Assembly (NCBI GenBank): GCA_015060965.1
Contig: SUXN01000007.1
Span: 1-64,000 of the forward strand
DNA from: Bacteroidales bacterium
GTDB taxonomy: Bacteria > Bacteroidota > Bacteroidia > Bacteroidales > Bacteroidaceae
Reading direction: 5' to 3'
DNA length: 64,000 nt
The notes below the pieces were generated by a model. It made no database searches. It saw only the letters and a program-made list of their open reading frames with translations, and was not told the DNA's origin. Shown here one piece after another: positions 33,571-42,201 of this stretch (position 1 is the stretch's first letter; each line of letters starts with the position of its first letter). A program made the position numbers and the translations under genes.

Positions 33571-34425
33571 ATGACCACAGGGCGAAAGAAAAAAGGCACA
33601 GGCAAGAGCAGACTCTACGGATTCCTGTTTGCTGTTGCCATTGCGATAGCCGTAAGCTGCCTGACAAAGAAAGAAGGCGAGCAGACGCAACTGCAACAGC
33701 CGCAACAATCTGCAGCAGCAGGGCATAATGTGGAGTTTTCCATTGACCTTGCCATTCCGCAGTTCACAAAAGCCACCGAGAGCCAGATTGTTAAACACAG
33801 AGGCTACACCGTATCGTACAACAAGAAACGCAAAAATCCCAACTGGGTGGCATACGAATTGACAGCAGAGGAGGCTGAAGGAACAGTACCCCGTAATGGA
33901 GAGTTCATTCCCGACCCTCTGGTGAAAGGTGCACAAGGTGACACCAGGGACTATAACAACAGCGGCTGGACCAGAGGACACCATGCTCCTGCAGGAGACA
34001 TGAAGTGGAGCGAGGAGAGCATGACCGAGAGTTTCTACCTCTCGAACATATCACCACAGAACGGCAACCTGAACAATGGTGTATGGAAATACATTGAGAA
34101 TATCGCGAGGGACAATGCCTTAAAGTACGGCAAGATTCTCATTGTCACCGGTCCCGTGTTCACCACAGAAAAGGGACTTGGCAGCATCGGCAGGAACAGG
34201 ATACTTATTCCCGACGGATTCTACAAGGTGCTTCTCATAGATGACGACGGCTACAAAGGCATAGGCTTCTACTGTGACAATGTTGCAGGCAAGAATAAAT
34301 TGAGCAGCTACGCCGTGAGCATTGACAGCATTGAGAAGATGACCGGTATTGACTTTTTCCACAAGCTGCCTGACGAAGTCGAGGACGTAGTGGAGAGCGA
34401 ATATAATTGGAACGTTTGGAGATAA
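33571..34425 (+). CDS. DNA/RNA non-specific endonuclease (NUC1 family), predicted lipoprotein
   Basis: 284 residues. An N-terminal hydrophobic segment ends in AVSC (Cys30), a plausible lipobox. The ββα-metal nuclease motif is TRGHHAPAGDM (Arg135-Gly136-His137, the His being general base), followed by SNISPQNGNLNNGVWKYIE with the Mg2+-ligand Asn and conserved Glu. Expected role: degrading extracellular nucleic acid for nucleotides and phosphate. It starts 7 bases after the GH95 stop, so it is in the same transcript. Confidence 0.92.
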   Translation: MTTGRKKKGTGKSRLYGFLFAVAIAIAVSCLTKKEGEQTQLQQPQQSAAAGHNVEFSIDLAIPQFTKATESQIVKHRGYTVSYNKKRKNPNWVAYELTAEEAEGTVPRNGEFIPDPLVKGAQGDTRDYNNSGWTRGHHAPAGDMKWSEESMTESFYLSNISPQNGNLNNGVWKYIENIARDNALKYGKILIVTGPVFTTEKGLGSIGRNRILIPDGFYKVLLIDDDGYKGIGFYCDNVAGKNKLSSYAVSIDSIEKMTGIDFFHKLPDEVEDVVESEYNWNVWR

Positions 34426-34476
34426 ACTTAAAGAGGGTGACCCATTTACTTTTGGGTCACCCTCTTTAAGTGATTT
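34426..34476. terminator. Bidirectional terminator between nuclease and thioredoxin
   Basis: A perfect 18-base stem (34426-34443 with 34454-34471; core AGAGGGTGACCC) surrounds a 10-base loop, with GATTTTT after it on the plus strand. It sits between convergent genes ending at 34425 and 34481. Confidence 0.9.
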
Positions 34477-34480
34477 TTCT

Positions 34481-34837
34481 TTACAACAGAAGCCTGTTTA
34501 TAGCCTCCTCAAGCTGCGGTTGACCTACTGCACCTTGGGCGATCTTCAACTCTCCGTTCATGGGGATAAAGACAAGTGTGGGAATGGAACGCACATTGAA
34601 CAGCGATGCGAGTTCCTCCTCCTGGTCTACATTCACTTTATATATATCCACCTTGCCGGCAAACTTGTCCGACACGGTCTCAAGCACAGGTGCAAGCATC
34701 TTGCACGGACCGCACCAGTCGGCATAAAAGTCTATCAACGCAGGCCTTTCGCCCAAAAACTCGAACCCTCCGGGGTTCTTTTCGTAATCGGCAATTCTCT
34801 TGATGAACTGCTCTTTTGTCAAATGTATTGTTGCCAT
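34481..34837 (-). CDS. trxA: Thioredoxin
   Basis: 118 residues, no signal peptide, so cytosolic. DFYADWCGPCKM carries the active Cys42 and Cys45, and the cis-proline is in RSIPTLVFIP. General protein-disulfide reductase, expected to use thioredoxin reductase (not in this window). It is a single gene on the minus strand between two plus-strand groups. Confidence 0.95.
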   Translation of the reverse strand: MATIHLTKEQFIKRIADYEKNPGGFEFLGERPALIDFYADWCGPCKMLAPVLETVSDKFAGKVDIYKVNVDQEEELASLFNVRSIPTLVFIPMNGELKIAQGAVGQPQLEEAINRLLL

Positions 34838-35002
34838 AGTTTCTCAGTTGTTTACGCCGCTAAGATATAAACAAAAAACTCCATAGAGGCCACACCATAT
34901 CATAAAAAATCCAAAATACAGTCACATAGCTGTAGATACAGCCTCCATTATCTATTCAACAATAAAATTATTGATAATTATAATTAATAAACCGCCTTAC
35001 TT

Positions 35003-35034
35003 TTTGATTGTTTGAATAGTTTAGAGTAAATTAG
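35003..35034 (+). promoter_or_regulatory. Possible promoter of the DASS transporter
   Basis: TTTG (35003-35006), 20 bases, then TAAATTAG (35027-35034), an imperfect -7 box. The region 34838-35073 is otherwise AT-rich without features. Confidence 0.35.
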
Positions 35035-35073
35035 CACCTGATACAATAAATTGGGAAATATCTTTATATTTTT

Positions 35074-36540
35074 ATGGAACAACGTACTTCTGTTGATAAA
35101 ATATGGCGTTTTCTGCGCCGTTATAACCGATACATAAAAGTAGGATTAATATCGCTCATTGCACTTGTTATAGCAATGTTGCCTACCGAGATGTTCGGTG
35201 TCCCTGGACTCAACCCTATACAGCAGCGCGTGATTGCAATATTCGTATGGGCTGCCTGTATGTGGATTGTAGAGGCCGTTCCGGCCTGGACAACATCTCT
35301 GCTGATCATAGTAATAATGCTGTTGACGGTATCGGACAGCGCCATTACCCCGCTGATAAGCGGATATGACAAGAGTGAACTGATGAGCTACAAGACAATA
35401 ATGTACACCTTTGCCAACCCCACGGTAATGCTGTTCATGGGTGGATTCATCCTTGCTCTTGTGGCATCGAAAAGCGGTGTCGACGTGAGTATGGCACGTG
35501 CCATGCTCAAGCCGTTCGGCTCAAAGCCGAGTGTGGTACTGTTCGGTTTCATGCTTGTTACAGCCGTATTCTCGATGTTCGTGAGCAACACAGCCACTGC
35601 GGCAATGATGCTCACATTCCTCGCACCCGTTCTGCGTCAGTTGCCACCCACAGAGAAGGGCACGGCAGCCCTTGCACTTGCAATACCTATCGGCGCCAAC
35701 ATCGGCGGATTGGCTACACCTATCGGGACACCTCCTAACGGTATTGCCCTGCAATACATCAATGGTGAACTTGGACTGGGTGTTGACTTCGGCGAGTGGA
35801 TGATGGTGATGACACCGTTGATGCTTGTAATATTGATAATATCCTGGATACTCCTACGCATCATTTACCCTTTCACCGCAAAGAAAGTGAATATGCACAT
35901 TGTCGGTGGAGCAAAGAAAGGCTGGCGCACATACGTGATATACGGGACACTGGCGGTAACAATTCTGCTTTGGATGTTCGAGAAGGTGACAGGTATAAAC
36001 TCATACGTCGTGGCACTGTTCCCCATAGGAGTCTTTGCCATAACACGAATCATCAAGTCAAGCGACCTTAAGGATATCGACTGGGCCTGTCTGTGGATGG
36101 TTGCCGGAGGTTTCGCGCTTGGTGAGGGAATGTCAAAGACCGGACTTGCCGACAACCTTGTACAGGCCATTCCGTTTGACAACTGGCCTGCAATCATTGT
36201 TCTTTTAGGAGGCGGACTCATCTGCTGGTTGCTGTCACAGTTCATCTCAAACTCGGCTGCAACAGCCCTTATGATACCCATCATGGTTGCAGTGGGCAAA
36301 GGTATCGAAGGTCCGTTAGGCGAATACGGTGGCATAGGCACACTGCTTGTCGGTGTGGCAATGGCGGCATCGTTCGCTATGTCACTGCCTATAAGCACAC
36401 CTCCTAACGCAATCGCCTACTCTACCGGTCTCATAAAGACAAAACAGATGTTCGTGACCGGAATGACAATTGGAGTGATATCGCTTGTCATAGGTTACAT
36501 ACTGATAATTACAGTAGGCAGAACTGGATATTTCGGATAA
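35074..36540 (+). CDS. DASS (SLC13) family sodium:anion symporter
   Basis: 488 residues with about 11-12 membrane segments. Two Ser-Asn-Thr-type motifs that bind sodium and carboxylate are visible as VSNTATAAMM and ISNSAATALM, each followed by a TPP motif (TPIGTPPNGIA and LPISTPPNAIA). The family imports dicarboxylates such as succinate or citrate, or sulfate, with Na+. The DcaP-like porin 20 bases downstream suggests a paired outer- and inner-membrane route for one substrate. Confidence 0.92.
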   Translation: MEQRTSVDKIWRFLRRYNRYIKVGLISLIALVIAMLPTEMFGVPGLNPIQQRVIAIFVWAACMWIVEAVPAWTTSLLIIVIMLLTVSDSAITPLISGYDKSELMSYKTIMYTFANPTVMLFMGGFILALVASKSGVDVSMARAMLKPFGSKPSVVLFGFMLVTAVFSMFVSNTATAAMMLTFLAPVLRQLPPTEKGTAALALAIPIGANIGGLATPIGTPPNGIALQYINGELGLGVDFGEWMMVMTPLMLVILIISWILLRIIYPFTAKKVNMHIVGGAKKGWRTYVIYGTLAVTILLWMFEKVTGINSYVVALFPIGVFAITRIIKSSDLKDIDWACLWMVAGGFALGEGMSKTGLADNLVQAIPFDNWPAIIVLLGGGLICWLLSQFISNSAATALMIPIMVAVGKGIEGPLGEYGGIGTLLVGVAMAASFAMSLPISTPPNAIAYSTGLIKTKQMFVTGMTIGVISLVIGYILIITVGRTGYFG

Positions 36541-36560
36541 AAATCAACACAAACACAAAT

Positions 36561-37820
36561 ATGAAAAAAACACTATTTATGGCAGCGCTGATGGCAATGT
36601 TCTTCGGCGGTGCAAAGGCACAGGAGAAGCCGAGCGTGAAACTCTACGGATTTATCCGCAACTACGCATGCTTCGACACACGAGAGAGCCTTACCTCGAA
36701 CAGCGAGCAGTTCTACTACATGCCAAAGGACGAGAAACTCGACGCGAACGGGAAAGACATCAACGAGCAGCCCAACATGATGCTCTTGAGTATCACCACA
36801 CGTCTGGGCGTGAACATCACAGGCCCCGAGTTCCTGGGCGCAAAGACATCGGCAAAGATTGAGTCGGACTTTGCAGGATTCGGTACCAGCAACACCGTAC
36901 TCCGCATACGTCAGGCATACGCAAAGATGGAGTGGGAGAAGAGTTCTGTCCTTGTCGGTCAGGCTTGGCACCCTATCATGGGCGACATGATGCCCGATGT
37001 ATTCTCGCTTGAGACAGGTGCGCCTTTCACACCATTCAGCCGCTCGCCACAGTTGAGATACGACTACAAGAACAAGGGATTCACCCTGACAGCGACAGCT
37101 CTCTACCAGTACCAGTATACATCAAACGGCCCTGACGGCTCATCATTCAACTACGCACGCAATGCCGTTGTTCCCGAGCTCTATTTCCAGGCAATGTACA
37201 AGAACGGCGGTTTCATGATTGGTGCAGGTGTCGACTTTTTGGCAATCAAGCCACGCCAGAGCTACACACATACTACAACCGGAGAGAATGGAGAAACTGT
37301 TACAAACACCATCAAGTGCAATGAGGACCTTGCAGTAGGCATCACACCGAACATCTTTGCATCGTACAAGAAAGGTGACTGGGGCTTCAAGGGCCGTGTC
37401 ACTTATGCACAGAACGCATCGCACCTGAGCATGATAAGCGGTTACGGTGTAACTGAGATCTACGACAACGGCGAACAGAAGTACGGTGCACTCAACAGCA
37501 TCGGCGGCTGGTTCGACATAACGAAAAAGGAGCAGCTCAAGAAAGGTTATCTCACATGGTGCTGGTTCTGGGGTTATACAAAGAACCTCGGCTGCAACGA
37601 TGACATTGTAGGCCCTATCTACATGCGTGGCGAAAAGAACATGGACCGTATGTGGCGCGTTGCCCCAAGCGTGCTCTACACACACAACGCGATGTCAATC
37701 GGTATCGAGCTCGACGCGACGACAGTGGCATACGGTACACCCGACAGCCGCTACAAGGTAAGTGACACACACAACGTGACAAATTTCCGCATCTGCACAA
37801 TGCTGAAATATAATTTCTAA
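36561..37820 (+). CDS. DcaP-like outer-membrane porin
   Basis: 419 residues with a signal peptide (to GAKA, 20). The mature protein starts VKLYGFIRNYACFDTR and is beta-barrel-like, with alternating aromatic strands and a C-terminal Phe (CTMLKYNF). DcaP-type porins pass dicarboxylates or other small anions across the outer membrane. Co-directional and 20 bases after the DASS transporter gene, so probably one operon; 8 bases precede the GH84 gene. Confidence 0.8.
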   Translation: MKKTLFMAALMAMFFGGAKAQEKPSVKLYGFIRNYACFDTRESLTSNSEQFYYMPKDEKLDANGKDINEQPNMMLLSITTRLGVNITGPEFLGAKTSAKIESDFAGFGTSNTVLRIRQAYAKMEWEKSSVLVGQAWHPIMGDMMPDVFSLETGAPFTPFSRSPQLRYDYKNKGFTLTATALYQYQYTSNGPDGSSFNYARNAVVPELYFQAMYKNGGFMIGAGVDFLAIKPRQSYTHTTTGENGETVTNTIKCNEDLAVGITPNIFASYKKGDWGFKGRVTYAQNASHLSMISGYGVTEIYDNGEQKYGALNSIGGWFDITKKEQLKKGYLTWCWFWGYTKNLGCNDDIVGPIYMRGEKNMDRMWRVAPSVLYTHNAMSIGIELDATTVAYGTPDSRYKVSDTHNVTNFRICTMLKYNF

Positions 37821-37828
37821 ACCATAAT

Positions 37829-40057
37829 ATGATGAACAAGAAGATTCTTACATTAGGCCTTATGCTTATGGCCGGATTGGGTGCCACCGCACAGGTGAGC
37901 CTCGTGAACCCGGTTCCGCAGGAGGTTACAACAAGCGAAGCCCTTTTCGAGGCTCCCGCACAGTGGAAAATCAATGCCGACAAGAAGCGTATGTCGGGCT
38001 ATGTCTATGATGCATTGCTTACAGCATCGCCCGAGGTGGCAAACAAGGCTGACTTCAAGATCACCATCGGCGTACGTGGTGACGGCAAGGTAAGCAAGTA
38101 CAAGAAGAATATCCCTGCAAAAGCCGAGGGATATTTCATGAAGGTTACAGACAAGGAGGTTGTCATTGCCGGTAACGACGAGAAGGGTCTCTTCTATGGT
38201 ATACAGACCCTTTTGGGCATGATGGGTGAGGGCAAGCTCGAGGCCTGCACAATCACCGACTGGCCCGACGTTCCTTTCCGTGGAACAGTCGAGGGCTTCT
38301 ACGGCACTCCATGGAGCCACGAGGCACGCAAGAGCCAGCTTGAGTTCTATGGCCGCAACAAGATGAACGTATACATCTATGGCCCGAAGGATGATCCCTG
38401 GCACCGCGACAAGTGGCGTGAGCCATATCCCGAGGTTGAGGCAAACCGCATTGCCGAGCTCGTTGAGGTTGCCAAAAAGAACGGCGTGAACTTCTACTGG
38501 GCTATCCACCCGGGCGTTGACATCAAGTGGAACGACGAGGACCGTGACAAGCTCATCGCAAAGTTCGAGGTAATGTACCAGCTTGGCGTACGCTCATTCG
38601 CAGTATTCTTCGACGATATCTGGGGCGAGGGCACAAAGGCCGACAAGCAGGCAGCCCTGCTCAACTATGTTGACGACAACTTCGTAAAGGCAAAGAAAGA
38701 CGTTGCTCCTCTTATCCTCTGCCCTACAGAGTACAACAAGAGTTGGGCAAACGAGGAGAAAGGTTACCTGCGCACGCTGGGTAAGGAGCTCAACGAGGGT
38801 ATCGAGGTTATGTGGACCGGTAACTCTGTCGTAGCCTGCATCGACAAGCCTACCATGGAGTGGATCAACGAGCGCATACAGCGCAAGGGTTATATATGGT
38901 TGAACTTCCCTGTGAATGACTTCGTACGCGACCACATCCTCATGGGCCCTGCATATGGCAACGGTCTTGACATCGCCGGTGACGTATCAGGTTTCGTAAG
39001 CAACCCTATGGAGTATGCCGAGACATCAAAGATTTCGCTCTACGGCATTGCCGACTACTGCTGGAACATGGAGGCATATGACTACAAGAGCAACTGGGAA
39101 AAGAGTATCAAGAACATCCTCCCGAGCAACCCGCAGGCACTGCGCACATTCGCTCTCTACAACAAGGACCTCGGCCCCAACGGTCACGGGTTCCGCCGCG
39201 AAGAGGGTGACGAGCTGAAGGATATCGTAGATAGAGTGCTACAGGGCGACATGTTTGCAACAGCAATGCTGAACGTTACATGCAACGAGCTTGAGATGGC
39301 CTGTGACATTCTGCTCAACGAGAAGGGTAACCCACAACTCATCCACGAGATCCGTCCATGGGTTCTCCAGTGCAAGAACCTCGCAGCATACGGCCGTGCT
39401 GTGGCACTCATGAATATGCTTGCCGAGACAACCGATAGCAGCAATACGACAAGCCAGTTCATCAACTTCGAGAATCTCTACAAGCAGGCACGTTCACTGC
39501 AGAAGCAGATGTTCGACCTTGAGAACAACAAAGAGATGCGTCACCCTTACCAGATTGGTACAAAAGTTGGTACAAAGGTAATGCTCCCTACACTGAACAA
39601 GCTTTTTGCATTGGCTACAGAAAAGTACAATGAAATCAATGGTACAGACCTTGACACAACAGCCGAGTACAACCCATACAAGCTCAGTTCAACAGTCACA
39701 CAGCTTGCATTGCTCCCGGTGAAGCTCAACGGTGACGTGATTGAGATCAACCCGTCAAATGAGGTCATAAACTGGCAGGCAGGCGGCGAGCTGTTGCTTG
39801 AGACAGAGACAACCATCACATTCCAAGGCCTTGACTTCAACTTCGGCGTGAACAACGTGGCACAGCACTTCAGCCTCGAAATATATGTTGACGGCGTATG
39901 GAAGGAGATTCCTATCATGCACTACAAAGACACCGACCCCGTTATCCACACAGGCAATGAGCTCGGTGGCCAAACTGCGACAAAGCTCCGCATCACAAAC
40001 AAGAGCGGCGCTGAGCAGAAGGTATACTTCAAGAACTTCAGACTTGTCAGAAGATAA
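37829..40057 (+). CDS. Glycoside hydrolase family 84 beta-N-acetylglucosaminidase
   Basis: 742 residues with a signal peptide (to TAQ, 22). A GH20b-like N-terminal domain (about 25-145) precedes the catalytic barrel, with RGTVEGFYGTPWSHEAR (151-167) and the catalytic pair Asp262-Asp263 in FFDDIWGEG, equivalent to the pair in BtGH84. Substrate-assisted catalysis releases terminal GlcNAc from host glycoproteins or glycans. A helical region and a C-terminal beta domain follow. A Met one codon on (37832) could also be the start. Confidence 0.95.
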   Translation: MMNKKILTLGLMLMAGLGATAQVSLVNPVPQEVTTSEALFEAPAQWKINADKKRMSGYVYDALLTASPEVANKADFKITIGVRGDGKVSKYKKNIPAKAEGYFMKVTDKEVVIAGNDEKGLFYGIQTLLGMMGEGKLEACTITDWPDVPFRGTVEGFYGTPWSHEARKSQLEFYGRNKMNVYIYGPKDDPWHRDKWREPYPEVEANRIAELVEVAKKNGVNFYWAIHPGVDIKWNDEDRDKLIAKFEVMYQLGVRSFAVFFDDIWGEGTKADKQAALLNYVDDNFVKAKKDVAPLILCPTEYNKSWANEEKGYLRTLGKELNEGIEVMWTGNSVVACIDKPTMEWINERIQRKGYIWLNFPVNDFVRDHILMGPAYGNGLDIAGDVSGFVSNPMEYAETSKISLYGIADYCWNMEAYDYKSNWEKSIKNILPSNPQALRTFALYNKDLGPNGHGFRREEGDELKDIVDRVLQGDMFATAMLNVTCNELEMACDILLNEKGNPQLIHEIRPWVLQCKNLAAYGRAVALMNMLAETTDSSNTTSQFINFENLYKQARSLQKQMFDLENNKEMRHPYQIGTKVGTKVMLPTLNKLFALATEKYNEINGTDLDTTAEYNPYKLSSTVTQLALLPVKLNGDVIEINPSNEVINWQAGGELLLETETTITFQGLDFNFGVNNVAQHFSLEIYVDGVWKEIPIMHYKDTDPVIHTGNELGGQTATKLRITNKSGAEQKVYFKNFRLVRR

Positions 40058-40071
40058 GATGCTGCATAATA

Positions 40072-40111
40072 ACATAGATTGCACCGCCCAATTGGGCGGT
40101 GCAATCTATGT
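40072..40111. terminator. Bidirectional terminator between GH84 and BspA-like genes
   Basis: A perfect 18-base stem (core GATTGCACCGCCC) with an AATT loop is followed by TTATTG on the plus strand. It sits between convergent genes ending at 40057 and 40135. Confidence 0.85.
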
Positions 40112-40134
40112 TTATTGTCTATTTGCTTATGGTT

Positions 40135-41220
40135 TTACTTTACAAAGACCTTTTTGCCGTTGATAATATATACACCTTTATCAAAGATTCCCACCTTTCT
40201 TCCCGACAAGTCATAAACATTTCCCATGTTTTTGCTTTCACCATTCACATCATCAATGCCCGTTACCGGCATTTCCACAATATTTGTAAAGTTTTCCCAA
40301 CCCATTGCAGAACGATAAGTTTCCAGCGCCCCTGCGGGTATATACAGTATTGCCGTATCATAACTGCCGGTAAAACAGTGCGGAGTAGTCGTAGGAGGAA
40401 CCGTTGCAAGTGAATATACCGTGCCTATTCCATCGCAATTTGAGAAAGCACCGTCACCGATGCTTACAACGCTTGCAGAGATTGTTACGCTATCCAGCGC
40501 CGAACATCCAAAGAATGCATTGTCCCCAACCTCGGCAACACCTTCTTCAAACGTAACACCCGTCAACGCCGTGCAATAGCTGAATGAGTGACCGCCTACG
40601 CTCTTTACATTGCCTGGAATTATGACGTTCTTGAGCTCTTGACAAAGTTCAAAAGCGCTTTTCCCGATGCTTGTGACATTCACCGGAAATTCAATGCTCT
40701 TGAGCCCCAGACAGCCGCTGAACGCAAAAGGATTGATAACGGTAACCGCATCAGGAATTACAAGGTCCGTCACCAACTCACCTTTCACATAGAGACTGTA
40801 TCCACGACCCAGAGGAGTCTCGACGACATTGTCGAACTCAATACCACACCACGCCGTAAGGTCATCAATATGTATCTTGCTAACGTTATTCGACTCCTTG
40901 AACACATCCTTGCCTATGACTCTCACACTTTTGGGGATAACGACCTCGTCCAACCATGTGCAGTTGAGAAAAGCCTCATCGCCAATACGTGTCACATCGT
41001 ATGTCACTCCGTCATATGTAACCACCGAGGGGATTATGACCTTACCGGAATATTCATAATAATACTCGTTACTGTATGCCCCTTTATATGTCACCTCCAC
41101 GGTCTTTGCAGTTTCATCGGTTATATTGTAGTAAATGCCATCTACCTCAAAATCATGGGCTGCAGCAACGGTACTGCACAACAGCAGCAAAAGGACTGAC
41201 AGTTTCTTCAGGCTTTCCAT
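40135..41220 (-). CDS. BspA-like leucine-rich repeat (LRR_5) secreted protein
   Basis: 361 residues: signal peptide (to about AAA-HDF), a beta segment, then BspA/Treponema-type LRR_5 repeats (for example VTRIGDEAFLNCTWLDEVVIP, with further units near 165-290 carrying the SIGxxAFxxC pattern). The C-terminus reads YDLSGRKVGIFDKGVYIING, like the tail of the 1733-residue protein. Such proteins are surface or secreted binders of host matrix. It starts 12 bases after the BASS transporter stop, an odd partner. Confidence 0.88.
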   Translation of the reverse strand: MESLKKLSVLLLLLCSTVAAAHDFEVDGIYYNITDETAKTVEVTYKGAYSNEYYYEYSGKVIIPSVVTYDGVTYDVTRIGDEAFLNCTWLDEVVIPKSVRVIGKDVFKESNNVSKIHIDDLTAWCGIEFDNVVETPLGRGYSLYVKGELVTDLVIPDAVTVINPFAFSGCLGLKSIEFPVNVTSIGKSAFELCQELKNVIIPGNVKSVGGHSFSYCTALTGVTFEEGVAEVGDNAFFGCSALDSVTISASVVSIGDGAFSNCDGIGTVYSLATVPPTTTPHCFTGSYDTAILYIPAGALETYRSAMGWENFTNIVEMPVTGIDDVNGESKNMGNVYDLSGRKVGIFDKGVYIINGKKVFVK

Positions 41221-41232
41221 TTTTCTATTGTT

Positions 41233-42201
41233 TTACAGGTTCTTATCTATCAGACGGTTCTTTTTATACAGCTGAAAGGTATTTACAAGATTATGCCACA
41301 CAGAGTAGAAACCGCCGGCGATGGCAGTGACCGGTGTCATGAATGTGTAGGCGAACCATATTGCAAAAACGGTGTTCTTTTGCCCTAAAGCCTGACCTCC
41401 GGTGACCACCTCACCGTAGCGCGCACCTATTCGGCGCCCTGCATAGAACTGCAACAGACAGCAGATGAGAGAGACCACGCCTATACCGGCCATGACAAAC
41501 AGCGAGAGACGAGCGTTTACTATTGCCCTTGTCGTCACAGCAATGGCAAGCGACAATGCGACCAGCCACAGCATGAACGGCAGGTTACGTCCTTTTGTCA
41601 CAAGCCAGCCATGCAGACCCGGGGCGAACCTTCGCGCCAGCGAGGCGAAGAGCAGCGGAAGTAGCAGCAACGGAAACACCTTGGCGATAATTACAAGGAA
41701 CGAACCACTCAAAGACATCCCCTCGACAGGGTGCGAGAATGCAAGGAAAAGCGGTGCAACAACTGCTACTGCGATGTTTATCTGCATTGTGTAGGAGATG
41801 AGCGACGCAGAGTTCCCGCCTAACTTTGCCGTGATGACAGCTGCAGCTGTTGCCGTAGGGCATATGAGGCAGAGCATCGCTGTCTCAAGAAGCACCTTGA
41901 CTCCGAACGGCATTCCGTGGGAAAAAGTTATCATAAGCGAGAGCACCATGAACGGCAGAAGCTGGAACGCCAACAGCCAAAGATGCCAACGCGAGGGTCT
42001 CAGTTCCTTTACACGTACCTTACAGAAGGTGACAAAGAGCATGGCGAAAATAAGCCCCGGCTGAACCACTGAGACAACAGAGGAGACAATATCATTTGTA
42101 CCTTCGGGCAACGGGAGAGCCTTATATATGAAATAAGCCGCGGCTCCGCCCACCATTGCAATGGGCAGTGACCAGTCGCGCAGAAATTGTGGTACTCTCA
42201 T
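41233..42201 (-). CDS. BASS family (bile acid:sodium symporter-like) transporter
   Basis: 322 residues from the Met before RVPQFLRDW. This start overlaps the nnr stop as ATGA with GGAGG upstream; a longer frame opens at 42231. About 9-10 membrane segments with the family's CPTATAAAVITAKLGGN region and a C-terminal GQKNTVFAIW motif. Relatives carry bile acids, pantoate, pyruvate or other organic anions with Na+. Substrate not predictable here. Translationally coupled to nnr. Confidence 0.85.
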   Translation of the reverse strand: MRVPQFLRDWSLPIAMVGGAAAYFIYKALPLPEGTNDIVSSVVSVVQPGLIFAMLFVTFCKVRVKELRPSRWHLWLLAFQLLPFMVLSLMITFSHGMPFGVKVLLETAMLCLICPTATAAAVITAKLGGNSASLISYTMQINIAVAVVAPLFLAFSHPVEGMSLSGSFLVIIAKVFPLLLLPLLFASLARRFAPGLHGWLVTKGRNLPFMLWLVALSLAIAVTTRAIVNARLSLFVMAGIGVVSLICCLLQFYAGRRIGARYGEVVTGGQALGQKNTVFAIWFAYTFMTPVTAIAGGFYSVWHNLVNTFQLYKKNRLIDKNL

